Below, piece after piece: positions 42,653-51,705 of a stretch of DNA of 64,000 bases (position 1 is the stretch's first letter; the number at the start of each line of letters is the position of its first letter). The translations under genes were made by a program, and so were the position numbers. The DNA lies in contig NZ_WFLJ01000005.1 of the NCBI RefSeq assembly GCF_009208735.1, forward strand, positions 248,001 to 312,000, given 5' to 3'. The notes beneath the pieces are model-generated. The model saw only the letters and a list, made by a program, of their open reading frames with translations, did no database searches and was not told where the DNA came from. This DNA comes from Janthinobacterium rivuli. Lineage in GTDB: Bacteria; Pseudomonadota; Gammaproteobacteria; Burkholderiales; Burkholderiaceae_D.

Positions 42653-43639
42653 ATGCCGGATAGCCATGCACATGCCAGCGCATCGCCCTGCGATGAAGCT
42701 CAGGGTTTCGCCGTCAAGATGATGGAATTGCTGGTGGTGCCCACCTTTGTCCTCGACGTGCATGGCCAGGTGATGATCTGGAACCGCGCCTGCGAGCAGC
42801 TGACGGGCGTGCCGGCCACTGAAGTGCTGCGCACGCGCGAGCCGGGACGCTGCTTTTACAACGACGAGCGCCCCACCCTGGCCGATCTGGTGCTGGCCGG
42901 GCGCGGCGGCGACATGCGCACCCTGCATGCCCAGCAGCAATATCGCAGCAGCACGGGCAGCAATCTGTGCGCGGAAAACTGGTGCGACATGCCGCGCACG
43001 GGACGGCGGCGCTACCTGGCCGTCGATGCCAGCCCCATCTACGGCAATCACGGTGAGCTGATCGCCGTGGTCGAAACCCTGCGCGACATGACGGACGAAA
43101 AACGCGCGCAGGTGGAGCTGGAACGCCTGGCCACGCGCGACGGCCTGACGGGCCTGGCAAACCGGCGCTGCTTCGACGACACCATCCTGGCCGAATGGCA
43201 GCGTGCCCAGCGCCAGGGCCAGCCGCTGTCGCTGCTGATGGTCGATGTCGACAATTTCAAGGAGTACAACGACAGCCACGGCCACCAGGGCGGCGACCTG
43301 TGCCTGCGCAAGGTGGCCGGCGCCGTGGCCAGCGAGATGCGCACGAACGACCTGGTGGCCCGCTATGGCGGCGAGGAATTTGCCGTGATCCTGCCGAACC
43401 AGTCGCTCAAGGGCGCGGCCATCGTGGCCGAACGCATCCGCCAGCGCGTGGAGCGGCTGCAACTGCCGCGCAAGCGTCCCGACGGCGCCTGCGTCACCGT
43501 CAGCATCGGCGCCGCCACGGCCCTGCCCGGCCCCGGCACGGAACTGGGACAACTGATCCACACGGCCGACTGCGCCCTGTACCGCGCCAAGCACCTGGGC
43601 CGCAACCGCATCAGCCTGCCGGAAACGACGCTGACGTAG
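42653..43639 (+). CDS. PAS-GGDEF diguanylate cyclase
   Basis: The start ATG 42653 follows AAGGA, giving 328 residues. An N-terminal PAS domain (about 15-145: VPTFVLDVHGQVMIWNRACEQLTG) is followed by a GGDEF domain with the active GGEEF at 239-243 and the inhibitory I-site RTND at 230-233, exactly five residues upstream. It should make c-di-GMP and be product-inhibited. The PAS domain contains a cysteine-rich insert (SNLCAENWCDMP) that might be redox-responsive. It could supply the signal for the VpsR-like regulator. Confidence 0.92.
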   Translation: MPDSHAHASASPCDEAQGFAVKMMELLVVPTFVLDVHGQVMIWNRACEQLTGVPATEVLRTREPGRCFYNDERPTLADLVLAGRGGDMRTLHAQQQYRSSTGSNLCAENWCDMPRTGRRRYLAVDASPIYGNHGELIAVVETLRDMTDEKRAQVELERLATRDGLTGLANRRCFDDTILAEWQRAQRQGQPLSLLMVDVDNFKEYNDSHGHQGGDLCLRKVAGAVASEMRTNDLVARYGGEEFAVILPNQSLKGAAIVAERIRQRVERLQLPRKRPDGACVTVSIGAATALPGPGTELGQLIHTADCALYRAKHLGRNRISLPETTLT

Positions 43640-43655
43640 GCGACAAGGAAGCACG

Positions 43656-43667
43656 ACCAAATTTGGT
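43656..43667 (+). promoter_or_regulatory. Palindrome upstream of the toxin-antitoxin pair
   Basis: ACCAAATTTGGT is a perfect 12-bp palindrome, 43 bases before the antitoxin ATG and next to a TATATT -10-like box. This is the usual place for an antitoxin operator. Confidence 0.55.
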
Positions 43668-43710
43668 GTATATTTAGTCCTATCACAGTTTTTTCGCACT
43701 CGGAGCCGCC

Positions 43711-43998
43711 ATGGACCTCAAGGAACGCATCAAGCCAATCTCCTATCTCAAGGCCAATACGACGGACATCGTCAACAGTTTCGACGCGGGCCAGGATGAA
43801 CCCATCATCATCACGCAAAATGGCGAAGCGAAGATGGTCGTGCTATCCATGCACGCGTATCAGGAAGGCAAGCGGCAAGCGCGGCAGATGCAGGAGCAGC
43901 ATGCATTCATGAAACTGATCGCCATGGGCAACCAGGACATCGCGCGCGGCGACGTGGTGTCTGAGGAAGACTTCCTGGCCAGCCTCGATCACGACTGA
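43711..43998 (+). CDS. Antitoxin, Phd/YefM family
   Basis: This 95-residue protein has the Phd/YefM N-terminal DNA-binding fold: PISYLKANTTDIVNSF, then EPIIITQNGEAKMVVLSMHAYQE. The C-terminal helix would neutralise the toxin. It overlaps the toxin gene start by near contact (1 base gap), the classic antitoxin-first order, and should repress its own promoter through the palindrome upstream. Confidence 0.9.
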   Translation: MDLKERIKPISYLKANTTDIVNSFDAGQDEPIIITQNGEAKMVVLSMHAYQEGKRQARQMQEQHAFMKLIAMGNQDIARGDVVSEEDFLASLDHD

Positions 43999-43999
43999 C

Positions 44000-44332
44000 A
44001 TGGCGCGCATCGTCGTGCTGAAAAGCGCGCAAGCCGATTTCAATGAATTGCGCAGCGACTTCAAGGCACGCCACACGGCGGCCGCCCATGCGCAGTTCCT
44101 CCTGGCTTTCCGGCAATTATTCGCTGAGCTCAAGACCTTTCCCGACAGCGGCGCCCCCGTCGAGGCCGCCCGCGAAGTTGGCATGGATGTGCGGCAACGC
44201 CTGTGCGAAGAGATCCGCGTCCTCTACCACCATGACCGCGCGCACGACACCGTGTACATCCGCATGTTCCTGCCGATCCGGCGCGACTTTCTGACCCATC
44301 TCACCACGCGCATCCTGCGGCCCGACTTGTAG
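44000..44332 (+). CDS. Toxin, RelE/ParE family
   Basis: This 110-residue protein reads MARIVVLKSAQADFNELRSDF, with VRQRLCEEIRVLYHHD and VYIRMFLPIRRDFL in its second half, the usual ParE/RelE plan. Whether it cuts ribosome-bound mRNA or poisons gyrase cannot be told. It is paired with the Phd-type antitoxin gene. Confidence 0.88.
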   Translation: MARIVVLKSAQADFNELRSDFKARHTAAAHAQFLLAFRQLFAELKTFPDSGAPVEAAREVGMDVRQRLCEEIRVLYHHDRAHDTVYIRMFLPIRRDFLTHLTTRILRPDL

Positions 44333-44408
44333 CCCCTATGCAGGGCGGCACGAATATTCTATGCTGCGGCGTTGCACTTTCCACATTCCAAGAAAAGAAG
44401 GAGCCTTC

Positions 44409-47285
44409 GTGTCAAGAATCATGCCCAATGTATTACCTGCTTTTGCCCTGGCCCTGTCGGCCATGGCTTCGTCGAACCTGGGCGCCGCGCCCGTCAAACC
44501 GGCCGCCGCCCATAGCGCGGCCGCCAGCAAGGCCGATTTGCTGCCGTTCAAGGCAACGGAAAAAACCTTGCCCAATGGCTTGAAGATCATCATCGTGCCG
44601 ACCGGCTTCCCTAATCTGGTTTCGCTGCAGATTCCCGTGCAGACGGGCTCGCGCAATGAAGTCGAGCCGGGCAAGTCCGGCTTCGCCCACTTCTTCGAAC
44701 ACATGATGTTCCGCGGCACCAAGGCGTATCCGCCCGAGAAATACCAGGAAGTCATCACCCGCGCCGGCGCACGCCAGAACGCGTATACGAGCGACGACCT
44801 GACCAATTACCATACGACGTTTGCCAAGCAAGACCTGGAAACCGTGCTGAAGGTGGAAGCGGACCGCTTCCAGCACCTCGACTATGCGGAAGACGCGTTC
44901 AAGACGGAATCGCGGGCCGTGCTGGGCGAGTACAACAAGAACAGCGCCAATCCCGTGTCGAAACTGTTCGAAGTGATGCGCGACAGCGCCTATACGACGC
45001 ATACCTACAAGCATACGACGATGGGTTTTATCCAGGACATCGAAGACATGCCGAACCAGTACGCATACTCGAAGCTCTTCTTCGACCGCTGGTACCGTCC
45101 CGAGCGCACCACCATCATCATTGCCGGCGACGTGGAGCCGCAGCAAGCGATCGCGCTGGTGGAAAAATACTGGAGCGGCTGGCAGCGCGGCAAGCAGCAG
45201 GCGGCCGTGCCGGTGGAACCCGCGCCGCGCGGCCCCGTCTACAAGCACGTGGCCTGGCCCACGCCGACCCTGCCGTGGGTGGCCGTGGGTTTCCACGCGC
45301 CCGCGTTTTCCGTGAAGGACAAGGACCAGGCCGCCCTTGCGACCTTGCTGTCGCTGTCGTTTGGCCGCACCTCGCCGCTGTATAAACGCCTGGTGCAGAA
45401 CGAGCAGAAGGTTGACCAGCTGTTCGACATGACGCCGGACCGGGTCGACCCGACCCTGGCCGTGATCGGTGCGCGCGTGAAAAACATCGACGACGCCGTC
45501 TATGTGCGCGACGCCATCCTGAAGACCGTGGCCCAGCTGCGCGACACGCCGGTGAGCGAGAAAGACCTGGCGGACGCCAAGTCGGCGGAAAAATACGGCT
45601 TGATCCGCTCGCTCGACAACACGGAGCAGATCGCCGGCACCCTGGCGTCCTTCGTGCATTTCGACCGCTCGTATGCCACCATCAACCAGTACTACCGCCT
45701 GATCGACACGCTCACGCCGGCCGACCTGCAGGCGGCCGCGCGCAAATACCTGACGGACGAGGGCCTGGTGGTGACCACCCTGTCAAACCAGCCGATGGCC
45801 GCCGCCATCGCCGCCACGCCGAAGCTGGCCAGCCTGCTGCCGGCAGTCTCGACCGCGAAGTTCGACGTGCTGGTGCAAAAGTCGGCGCTGCCGCAGATCC
45901 GCTACAAGCTGCTGTTCATGGCCGGTTCCGCGCAAGACCCGCAAGGCAAGGAAGGCCTGGCCGCGCTGACGGCGTCCATGGTGGCGTCCGGTGGCTCGTC
46001 CGAGCGCAAGATCGACGAAGTCAACGCCGCCCTGTTCCCGCTGGCCGGCAGTTTTTCCCAGCAGACGGACAAGGAAATGACGACGTTTACGGGCTCCATC
46101 CACAAGGATAACTGGACCCAGTTCAACGCCATCGCCCTGCCCCTGCTGCTGTCGCCGGGTTTCCGCGAAGACGACTTCCGCCGCTTGAAGGATGCGCAAA
46201 AGAACGCGCTGCTGCTGGACTTGAAGGACAATAACGAGGAGGAGTTCGCGAAGGAACGCCTGCAAACCAATGTGTATGCGGGTACGCCGTACGGCCACCC
46301 CGTGCTGGGCACGGTGGCAGGCATCGACGCCATCACCCTCGACGACGTGAAACAGTTCTGGAAGAGCGCGTATGCGCAAGGCGCCGTCAAGGTGGGTATT
46401 GCCGGCGACGTGTCCGACGCCATGACGGCGTCGCTGACGCAGGCGCTGGCAACCCTGCCGGCCGGCCCAGGCTTGCCGGCCACCGTGAAACCCGCGGGCC
46501 GCAAGGCGCAGGGCCTGGAAGTGGAAATCCTCGAGAAAAACACGCGCGCCACGGCGATTTCCTTCGGCCTGCCGCTGGACGTGACGCGCACGCACCCGGA
46601 CTTCCCCGCCCTATGGCTGGCGAAGACCTGGCTGGGCGAGCACCGCGCCTCGAATTCCTACCTGTACCAGCGCATCCGTGAAATCCGCGGCATGAACTAT
46701 GGCGATTACGCGTACATCGAGGCCTTCCCGCGCGGCATGTACCAGTTCTTCCCGAACCCGAACCTGGGCCGCAAGGCGCAGCTGTTCGAAATCTGGATCC
46801 GCCCCGTGGCGCCGGACAACGCCCATTTCGCCCTGCGCGTGGCCCTGACGGAATTGGGCAAGCTCATCGACAACGGCTTGACACAGGACGACTTCGCCAC
46901 CACGCGCGACTATCTGATGAAGAACGTCTTCGTCATGACCTCGACGCAGGACCAGCAACTCGGTTATGCGCTCGACTCGCAATGGTATGGCACGCCGGAG
47001 TTCACCAAACTGATGCGTGATGGCCTGTCGAAACTGACGCTGCAAGACGTCAACCGCGCCATCAAACAGCATCTGTCGGCAAAGAATCTGTCCGTGGTGA
47101 TCGTCGCCAAGGATGCGGCCGGCCTGAAGGAAAAGCTCGTCAGCGACGCGTTTTCTCCCATCAAGTACGACGGCAACAAGCCGCAGTCCCTGCTCGATGA
47201 AGACAAGGTCATCGGCGCGATGAAGCTGGACATCCAGCCGGCAGCCGTCACCATCACGCCGGCGGCGCAGGCGTTCGCCCAGTAA
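44409..47285 (+). CDS. M16-family zinc metallopeptidase (pitrilysin type), exported
   Basis: The start is GTG 44409, six bases after AAGGAG, giving 958 residues with a signal peptide ending near LGAA. The inverted zinc motif H94-x-x-E97-H98 lies in HFFEHMMF, and E174 (LGEYNKN) is 76 residues after H98, as required. A second, inactive M16 half follows (about 480-958), so this is a full-length two-half peptidase. It is likely periplasmic and degrades peptides. It is followed by a hairpin and then an M28 peptidase gene. Confidence 0.9.
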   Translation: MSRIMPNVLPAFALALSAMASSNLGAAPVKPAAAHSAAASKADLLPFKATEKTLPNGLKIIIVPTGFPNLVSLQIPVQTGSRNEVEPGKSGFAHFFEHMMFRGTKAYPPEKYQEVITRAGARQNAYTSDDLTNYHTTFAKQDLETVLKVEADRFQHLDYAEDAFKTESRAVLGEYNKNSANPVSKLFEVMRDSAYTTHTYKHTTMGFIQDIEDMPNQYAYSKLFFDRWYRPERTTIIIAGDVEPQQAIALVEKYWSGWQRGKQQAAVPVEPAPRGPVYKHVAWPTPTLPWVAVGFHAPAFSVKDKDQAALATLLSLSFGRTSPLYKRLVQNEQKVDQLFDMTPDRVDPTLAVIGARVKNIDDAVYVRDAILKTVAQLRDTPVSEKDLADAKSAEKYGLIRSLDNTEQIAGTLASFVHFDRSYATINQYYRLIDTLTPADLQAAARKYLTDEGLVVTTLSNQPMAAAIAATPKLASLLPAVSTAKFDVLVQKSALPQIRYKLLFMAGSAQDPQGKEGLAALTASMVASGGSSERKIDEVNAALFPLAGSFSQQTDKEMTTFTGSIHKDNWTQFNAIALPLLLSPGFREDDFRRLKDAQKNALLLDLKDNNEEEFAKERLQTNVYAGTPYGHPVLGTVAGIDAITLDDVKQFWKSAYAQGAVKVGIAGDVSDAMTASLTQALATLPAGPGLPATVKPAGRKAQGLEVEILEKNTRATAISFGLPLDVTRTHPDFPALWLAKTWLGEHRASNSYLYQRIREIRGMNYGDYAYIEAFPRGMYQFFPNPNLGRKAQLFEIWIRPVAPDNAHFALRVALTELGKLIDNGLTQDDFATTRDYLMKNVFVMTSTQDQQLGYALDSQWYGTPEFTKLMRDGLSKLTLQDVNRAIKQHLSAKNLSVVIVAKDAAGLKEKLVSDAFSPIKYDGNKPQSLLDEDKVIGAMKLDIQPAAVTITPAAQAFAQ

Positions 47286-47299
47286 GCGTGTGCCAGAGC

Positions 47300-47332
47300 A
47301 ACCTCGTCCGATGCAGCTGGTCGGATGGGGTT
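47300..47332 (+). repeat. 12-bp hairpin after the M16 peptidase gene
   Basis: Arms 47300-47311 and 47321-47332 pair at ten of twelve positions, with the other two able to form G-U pairs in RNA. It begins 14 bases after the stop at 47285. No T-run follows. Confidence 0.4.
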
Positions 47333-47470
47333 GACCTGGCATTCGGCGCTGCCAAAACCGCCTTCATTCCGCCAATCCCGGCCTTGGTCGGAAAGTAGCA
47401 TCTTGGCAATCTGGTTATCCGCATACTGTTTTTCGACTCTTCCCGAGTGAAAAACATGACAAGGACAACC

Positions 47471-49813
47471 ATGCACCTGCTCCATCCCCACCTGTACGCC
47501 ACCTGCATCCTCGCCGCTGCCGCGCTGCCGGCCGCCCTGTACGCGCAAACGCCGGCCCTCGCCGGACAGTGGCAATTCCGGACGGCGACGGGCACGACCA
47601 CGACGAATGGCGTCGAGGTCGACCTGATCGACACGGGCATCCTCGACATTAGCGAAGCGCAGGACGGCATGCGCGCGACCATCGCGTGGCTCGACGAACG
47701 GGGCCAGCTCACGCCGCCGCGCACGGTCGACGGCACGCTCGGCCCCGCCGGCGCCGTCTTCCGCCATGGCGGCAAGCGCGTCAGCACGGGGCGCAACGGC
47801 AAAGAGCTCAGCACCGAGGTGACGATACGCTGGACCTTGCAAGCCACAGGCGACGTGCTGAGCGGCGAACGCCTGGTCGAAACCGATGAGAACGAACCCA
47901 AGCCCGTGACCGGCACGCGGCTCAGGGAGCGCTATGTGGCGCCCGCGCTGCCGGCCGCAGCGCTGGCGACGGCGGCCAACGGCGCCGCGCGCGGCCCGTC
48001 CACGCCGGCCGAACGGGCTCGCGTGGTGCGCATGGCAACGGACGCACAGCGCGATCCCCTGGCCGTGCAACGGCGCGATGGCACCTGGCTCAGCGCATGG
48101 GTCGATGCCATCCCCGACCTCACGTTCGACGCCAGCATGCCCGATGACTGGCTGAACAGCGCCCCCGCGCCGGCCACGCGCGCGGCGCTGCGCTGCCAGT
48201 ACCTGGCCAGCGTGATGGCCTTGCAGATCGAACATCCGGACCTGGCCGGCCAGCAAGGCGCCAAGGACCTGGCGGGGATGCAAGGCGTGCTGCTCGCCTA
48301 CGAAACGCTGCTGCGCCAGGATACGCTGAACCGTTCAGCCAAGCTGGATGCGGCGCTGGCGGCACGCCGGCAAGGCAAATTGCCCGCCTTCCTGGCCACG
48401 CTGTCCGGCAGGAATGCCGGCATCGAAACCGCAACATCGCCGTCCGGCGACGCCACGGCGCGCCGGATCGTTGCGCTGGGCACCAGCGAACCGCGCGCGA
48501 TGGAGTGGCTCGATATCCTCAGCAACCGCTTCGGCGGCCGCATGGCCGGCAGCGACGCCTACACGCATGCGGCGCAATGGGCGCGCATGCAACTGCGGCA
48601 ATGGGGCGTGCAAGCCGAGCTGGAAGAAGCGGGCCAGATGCCCGTCGGCTTCAACCGCGGTCCCTGGTCCGGCACGATGCTGACGCCCCAGACGCAGCCG
48701 CTGCGCCTGGCGACGCCCGCCTACACGGCCGGCACGCGCGGCGTGCAGCAGGGCCTGGCCATGATGGGACCGGCCACCCTGGAAGAGGCACGGCAGCGTG
48801 CCGCGCAATTCAAGGACAAATGGGTGCTGATCGGCGGTGAGAACGGGGGCGGAGGGCGCGATGGCGACACCATCCACCAGCCCAGGGCCATCATCCGCGT
48901 GCTGATGCAGGCCGGCGCCTTGGGCACCGTCCAGTCCGGCGAGGAACCGCTGTATGCCGCCAGCGCCGCGCCCGCCACCTGGACGACCCTGCCGACCTTG
49001 CCCGACATCAAGCTGGCCGCGCCACAGTACGCCGACATCCGTCAACGCCTGGGGCGCGGTGAAGCCGTCACCCTGGAGTTTGACATCCGCAACTGGTTCT
49101 ATCCGGGGCCGGTGACGTATCACAATGTCGTGGCCCGCATCCCGGGCACGGAAAAGCCGGAGGAAATCGTGCTGATCGGCGCGCACCTCGACAGCTACGA
49201 TGGCGGCACGGGCGCGGCCGACAATGGCGCCGGCGTGGCCACCATGCTCGAAGCGATGCGCCTCCTGGCGCTCTCCGGGGCGAAGCCGCGCCGCAGCATC
49301 ATGCTGGTGGCCTTCGGCGCGGAGGAGATCGGCCGCAAGGGATCGTTCGCGTTCGCCGAACGGCACGCGGGGCAATTGGACAAGATCGTCATGATGCTCA
49401 ACCGCGATGGCCGGCCCGGCGCCATCGACGGCATCGCGGTTCCTTCGGCCTGGCAACCCGTGTTTGGCCGGGTCGAACGGGCCCTGCAAGACGTCCACCC
49501 CGTGTTCGGCTTTGCCACCACCATCAACGATGCGCCGCGCGATGCCAGCCAGGCGATGCATGCGCGGGCAGGCAGCGATGACGCCGTCTTCAGTCTGCAT
49601 GGCGTGCCGACGCCGAAATTTACCGTGCTCGGCGATTTCGACTATGCCCGCGTGCATCACACGGTGCTCGACACGTATGAGAACGTGCTGCCATTCGGCG
49701 CGGCGCAGCAATACTCGGCCATCGCCATTGCCTTGACCGCGTATGAAGCGGCGAATGCCCCGGAGGAGCTCAGCCGAAACGGCTACTATCGCGCCGCCGA
49801 AGCGGCACGGTAG
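47471..49813 (+). CDS. M28-family zinc aminopeptidase with a long N-terminal domain, exported
   Basis: The start ATG 47471 (MHLLHPHLY) follows AAGGA, giving 780 residues; a GTG at 47447 is possible. A signal peptide ends near YAQT. The catalytic part has IGAHLDSYDGGTGAADNGAG, with zinc ligands H and D, and FGAEEIGRKGS with the catalytic and binding glutamates, followed by late histidine DFDYARVHHTVLD. The first 300 residues before the PA-like insert include an unusual beta domain (WQFRTATGTTTTNGVEVD). It likely acts on peptides in the periplasm. Confidence 0.88.
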   Translation: MHLLHPHLYATCILAAAALPAALYAQTPALAGQWQFRTATGTTTTNGVEVDLIDTGILDISEAQDGMRATIAWLDERGQLTPPRTVDGTLGPAGAVFRHGGKRVSTGRNGKELSTEVTIRWTLQATGDVLSGERLVETDENEPKPVTGTRLRERYVAPALPAAALATAANGAARGPSTPAERARVVRMATDAQRDPLAVQRRDGTWLSAWVDAIPDLTFDASMPDDWLNSAPAPATRAALRCQYLASVMALQIEHPDLAGQQGAKDLAGMQGVLLAYETLLRQDTLNRSAKLDAALAARRQGKLPAFLATLSGRNAGIETATSPSGDATARRIVALGTSEPRAMEWLDILSNRFGGRMAGSDAYTHAAQWARMQLRQWGVQAELEEAGQMPVGFNRGPWSGTMLTPQTQPLRLATPAYTAGTRGVQQGLAMMGPATLEEARQRAAQFKDKWVLIGGENGGGGRDGDTIHQPRAIIRVLMQAGALGTVQSGEEPLYAASAAPATWTTLPTLPDIKLAAPQYADIRQRLGRGEAVTLEFDIRNWFYPGPVTYHNVVARIPGTEKPEEIVLIGAHLDSYDGGTGAADNGAGVATMLEAMRLLALSGAKPRRSIMLVAFGAEEIGRKGSFAFAERHAGQLDKIVMMLNRDGRPGAIDGIAVPSAWQPVFGRVERALQDVHPVFGFATTINDAPRDASQAMHARAGSDDAVFSLHGVPTPKFTVLGDFDYARVHHTVLDTYENVLPFGAAQQYSAIAIALTAYEAANAPEELSRNGYYRAAEAAR

Positions 49814-49828
49814 ACGTCCGCGCCGGCG

Positions 49829-50083
49829 TCACTCGAAGGGATTGGCCACCGACGTCACCTCGGGCGGCGGCAGCTGGTCGGGCAGCGCCTGCTTTTCCAG
49901 CTGCGCCACCACGTCGGCCAGCAGCTTTTGCAGCTGTTTCGCCAGGGCCAGGCCCGGCTTGTCCAGGGTCAGGTCGATGTCGCCGCTGATGCTGACGCGG
50001 TCGATCCGGTTTTCGATGCTCAGGTTGCCGATTTCCAGCACATCGCTTTCATTGGCGTAGGGGACGAATTTCTTTGCGCACAT
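49829..50083 (-). CDS. Small hypothetical protein after the nuclease gene
   Basis: This 84-residue protein has AAGGA before its ATG. A strand-rich start (VLEIGNLSIENRIDRVSISG) is followed by a helix (KQLQKLLADVVAQLEKQ) and a Pro-rich end. It lies 21 bases downstream of the nuclease gene, so both are probably one operon. Function unknown. Confidence 0.6.
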   Translation of the reverse strand: MCAKKFVPYANESDVLEIGNLSIENRIDRVSISGDIDLTLDKPGLALAKQLQKLLADVVAQLEKQALPDQLPPPEVTSVANPFE

Positions 50084-50104
50084 GGGATTTCCTTTTTGAC
50101 GGTC

Positions 50105-50890
50105 TTATTTCTTGGACTTGCTCTTCACCTTGGGCAAACTCAGCATGCGCAACTTTTGCTGGCGCGTCAGCGACGGTAACAGATCGATGCCTATCCTGTC
50201 TTCCAGTTGCGCAATGCTCAGCACTTCATACGTCTTGGTGTCGACGTTTTCAATGAAGTAGGCGGCGCCGGCGCGCTGGCGCGGGCTGTACACGGCCTTG
50301 TACAGATGGCTGGGCACGATCACTCTTCCCACCTTGCGCAGGTTGCCGCCAATGAACGCCGGTCCCGTGATCACGTACAGGTCGCCCTCTTTCTTCGCCA
50401 TCTTGCGCACGGCGCCCTCGATGCCGGCCCACACATAGCGGTTGTTGCGCGCGTCTTGCGGCACCATATTGGCCAGGGTAAAGCTGTCGCGCTGGCTCTG
50501 GCGGTCGGGCATGTCGCCGTTGGGCGCCATGTGGCCCCGGTCGAAGCCGCTGCGCGCATAATCGGCCAGTTCCGCGCGCTGGGCGGCGGGCAGCTTGCGT
50601 TCGGCATGGAAGGAATTTTCGCGCGACAAGTCCTGTGCCGCTTCCAGGTTGTTCGCCGTCAAATGTTCTGCCGACCACAGCGGCGTGCGCGTGATCCCCG
50701 AATGCATCACGCCAAACACGTTGTAGCACAGCTCCCTGGTTGCCACATCCAGTTTGGGGTTGGTGATTTCCGGCTTGCGGCCATCGACGTAATGGGCGGG
50801 ACAGGCATCGGCATGCGCCAGGTTCGCGGCAAAGGCGGAAGCCAGCAAGCCGCACGCCAGGGTCAGCCTGGCGATCGATCGTTGAATCAT
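50105..50890 (-). CDS. Exported DNA/RNA non-specific endonuclease
   Basis: This 261-residue protein has a signal peptide (cut near AHADA). The beta-beta-alpha metal-finger nuclease motif is present as GFDRGHMAPNGDM with H120, followed by SFTLANMVPQDARNN with the metal-binding asparagine. Such secreted enzymes cut DNA and RNA for nutrition or matrix turnover. The C-terminus is Lys-rich (PKVKSKSKK). Confidence 0.92.
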   Translation of the reverse strand: MIQRSIARLTLACGLLASAFAANLAHADACPAHYVDGRKPEITNPKLDVATRELCYNVFGVMHSGITRTPLWSAEHLTANNLEAAQDLSRENSFHAERKLPAAQRAELADYARSGFDRGHMAPNGDMPDRQSQRDSFTLANMVPQDARNNRYVWAGIEGAVRKMAKKEGDLYVITGPAFIGGNLRKVGRVIVPSHLYKAVYSPRQRAGAAYFIENVDTKTYEVLSIAQLEDRIGIDLLPSLTRQQKLRMLSLPKVKSKSKK

Positions 50891-51119
50891 ATTTCCCTAG
50901 TTGAAATCTTTGCAGGCCAGCATTCTAGCGGACGCCGGCCCTCGCCACAAACCCGCACGAAGCTGGCGTGCGCGGCGGCGAACGGGCGCGCAGGCGGGCG
51001 TGTGGGCGGCCCTGTGCAGAGCTGGCGCAAATAAAGGCCAACAGGCTGCGCACGGCCATTCATTTCTGCTAAGATTGCCTTGATTCGTTCGCATCGACCA
51101 TTCAAGATTTGGAGAGCAT

Positions 51120-51647
51120 ATGATCAAAAAAACCCTGCTGCTGATCGTTGTCGTCGTCGCCGCCATCCTCGGCTATGCCACCACCAAACCCGACACCTTC
51201 AGTGTCCAGCGCGAAATCACTGTCAAGGCCCCACCCGAGAAAATCGCCGCCCTGATCACGGACTTCCATTACTGGGCCGCCTGGTCGCCGTGGGAAAAGC
51301 TCGATCCGGCCATGCGCCGCACGTTCACGGGGCCGTCCAATGGCCTGGGCGCGCAATATGCATGGCAAGGCAATGACAAGGTGGGCGCCGGCCGCATGGA
51401 AATCACGGAAGCGGCCCAGCCCGAACGCACCGTCATCAAGCTGGACTTCCTCAAACCGTTCGAAAGCCATAACACCACCACGTTTACCATGACGCCTGAA
51501 GGCGACGGCACCAAGGTGAACTGGACCATGACGGGCCCCAGCCCTTACGTCAGCAAGGTCATGACGGTGTTTGTCAGCATGGACAGGATGATCGGCAAGG
51601 ATTTTGAAAAAGGCTTGAACAACCTGAAGACGGCGGCGGAGCGCTAG
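51120..51647 (+). CDS. SRPBCC/polyketide-cyclase-like protein with membrane anchor
   Basis: This 175-residue protein has GGAGA before the ATG. One N-terminal membrane segment (MIKKTLLLIVVVVAAILGY) is followed by a START/SRPBCC-type hydrophobic-ligand fold: SVQREITVKAPPEKIAALI, YWAAWSPWEKLDP, FLKPFESHNTTTFTMTPEG and SKVMTVFVSMDRMIGKDFEKGLNNL. Relatives bind lipids or small hydrophobics. It ends at a strong hairpin. Confidence 0.85.
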   Translation: MIKKTLLLIVVVVAAILGYATTKPDTFSVQREITVKAPPEKIAALITDFHYWAAWSPWEKLDPAMRRTFTGPSNGLGAQYAWQGNDKVGAGRMEITEAAQPERTVIKLDFLKPFESHNTTTFTMTPEGDGTKVNWTMTGPSPYVSKVMTVFVSMDRMIGKDFEKGLNNLKTAAER

Positions 51648-51663
51648 ACTCACTCGCGGCATG

Positions 51664-51694
51664 CTGAAACAGGGTCCTTGCGGCCCTGTTTCAG
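51664..51694. terminator. Bidirectional 11-bp hairpin
   Basis: CTGAAACAGGG and CCCTGTTTCAG are exact reverse complements around 9 bases. It sits between the convergent SRPBCC gene and phcQ. T-runs are short, so this may be a bidirectional terminator helped by Rho. Confidence 0.6.
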
Positions 51695-51705
51695 TTAGTG
51701 CCCCA

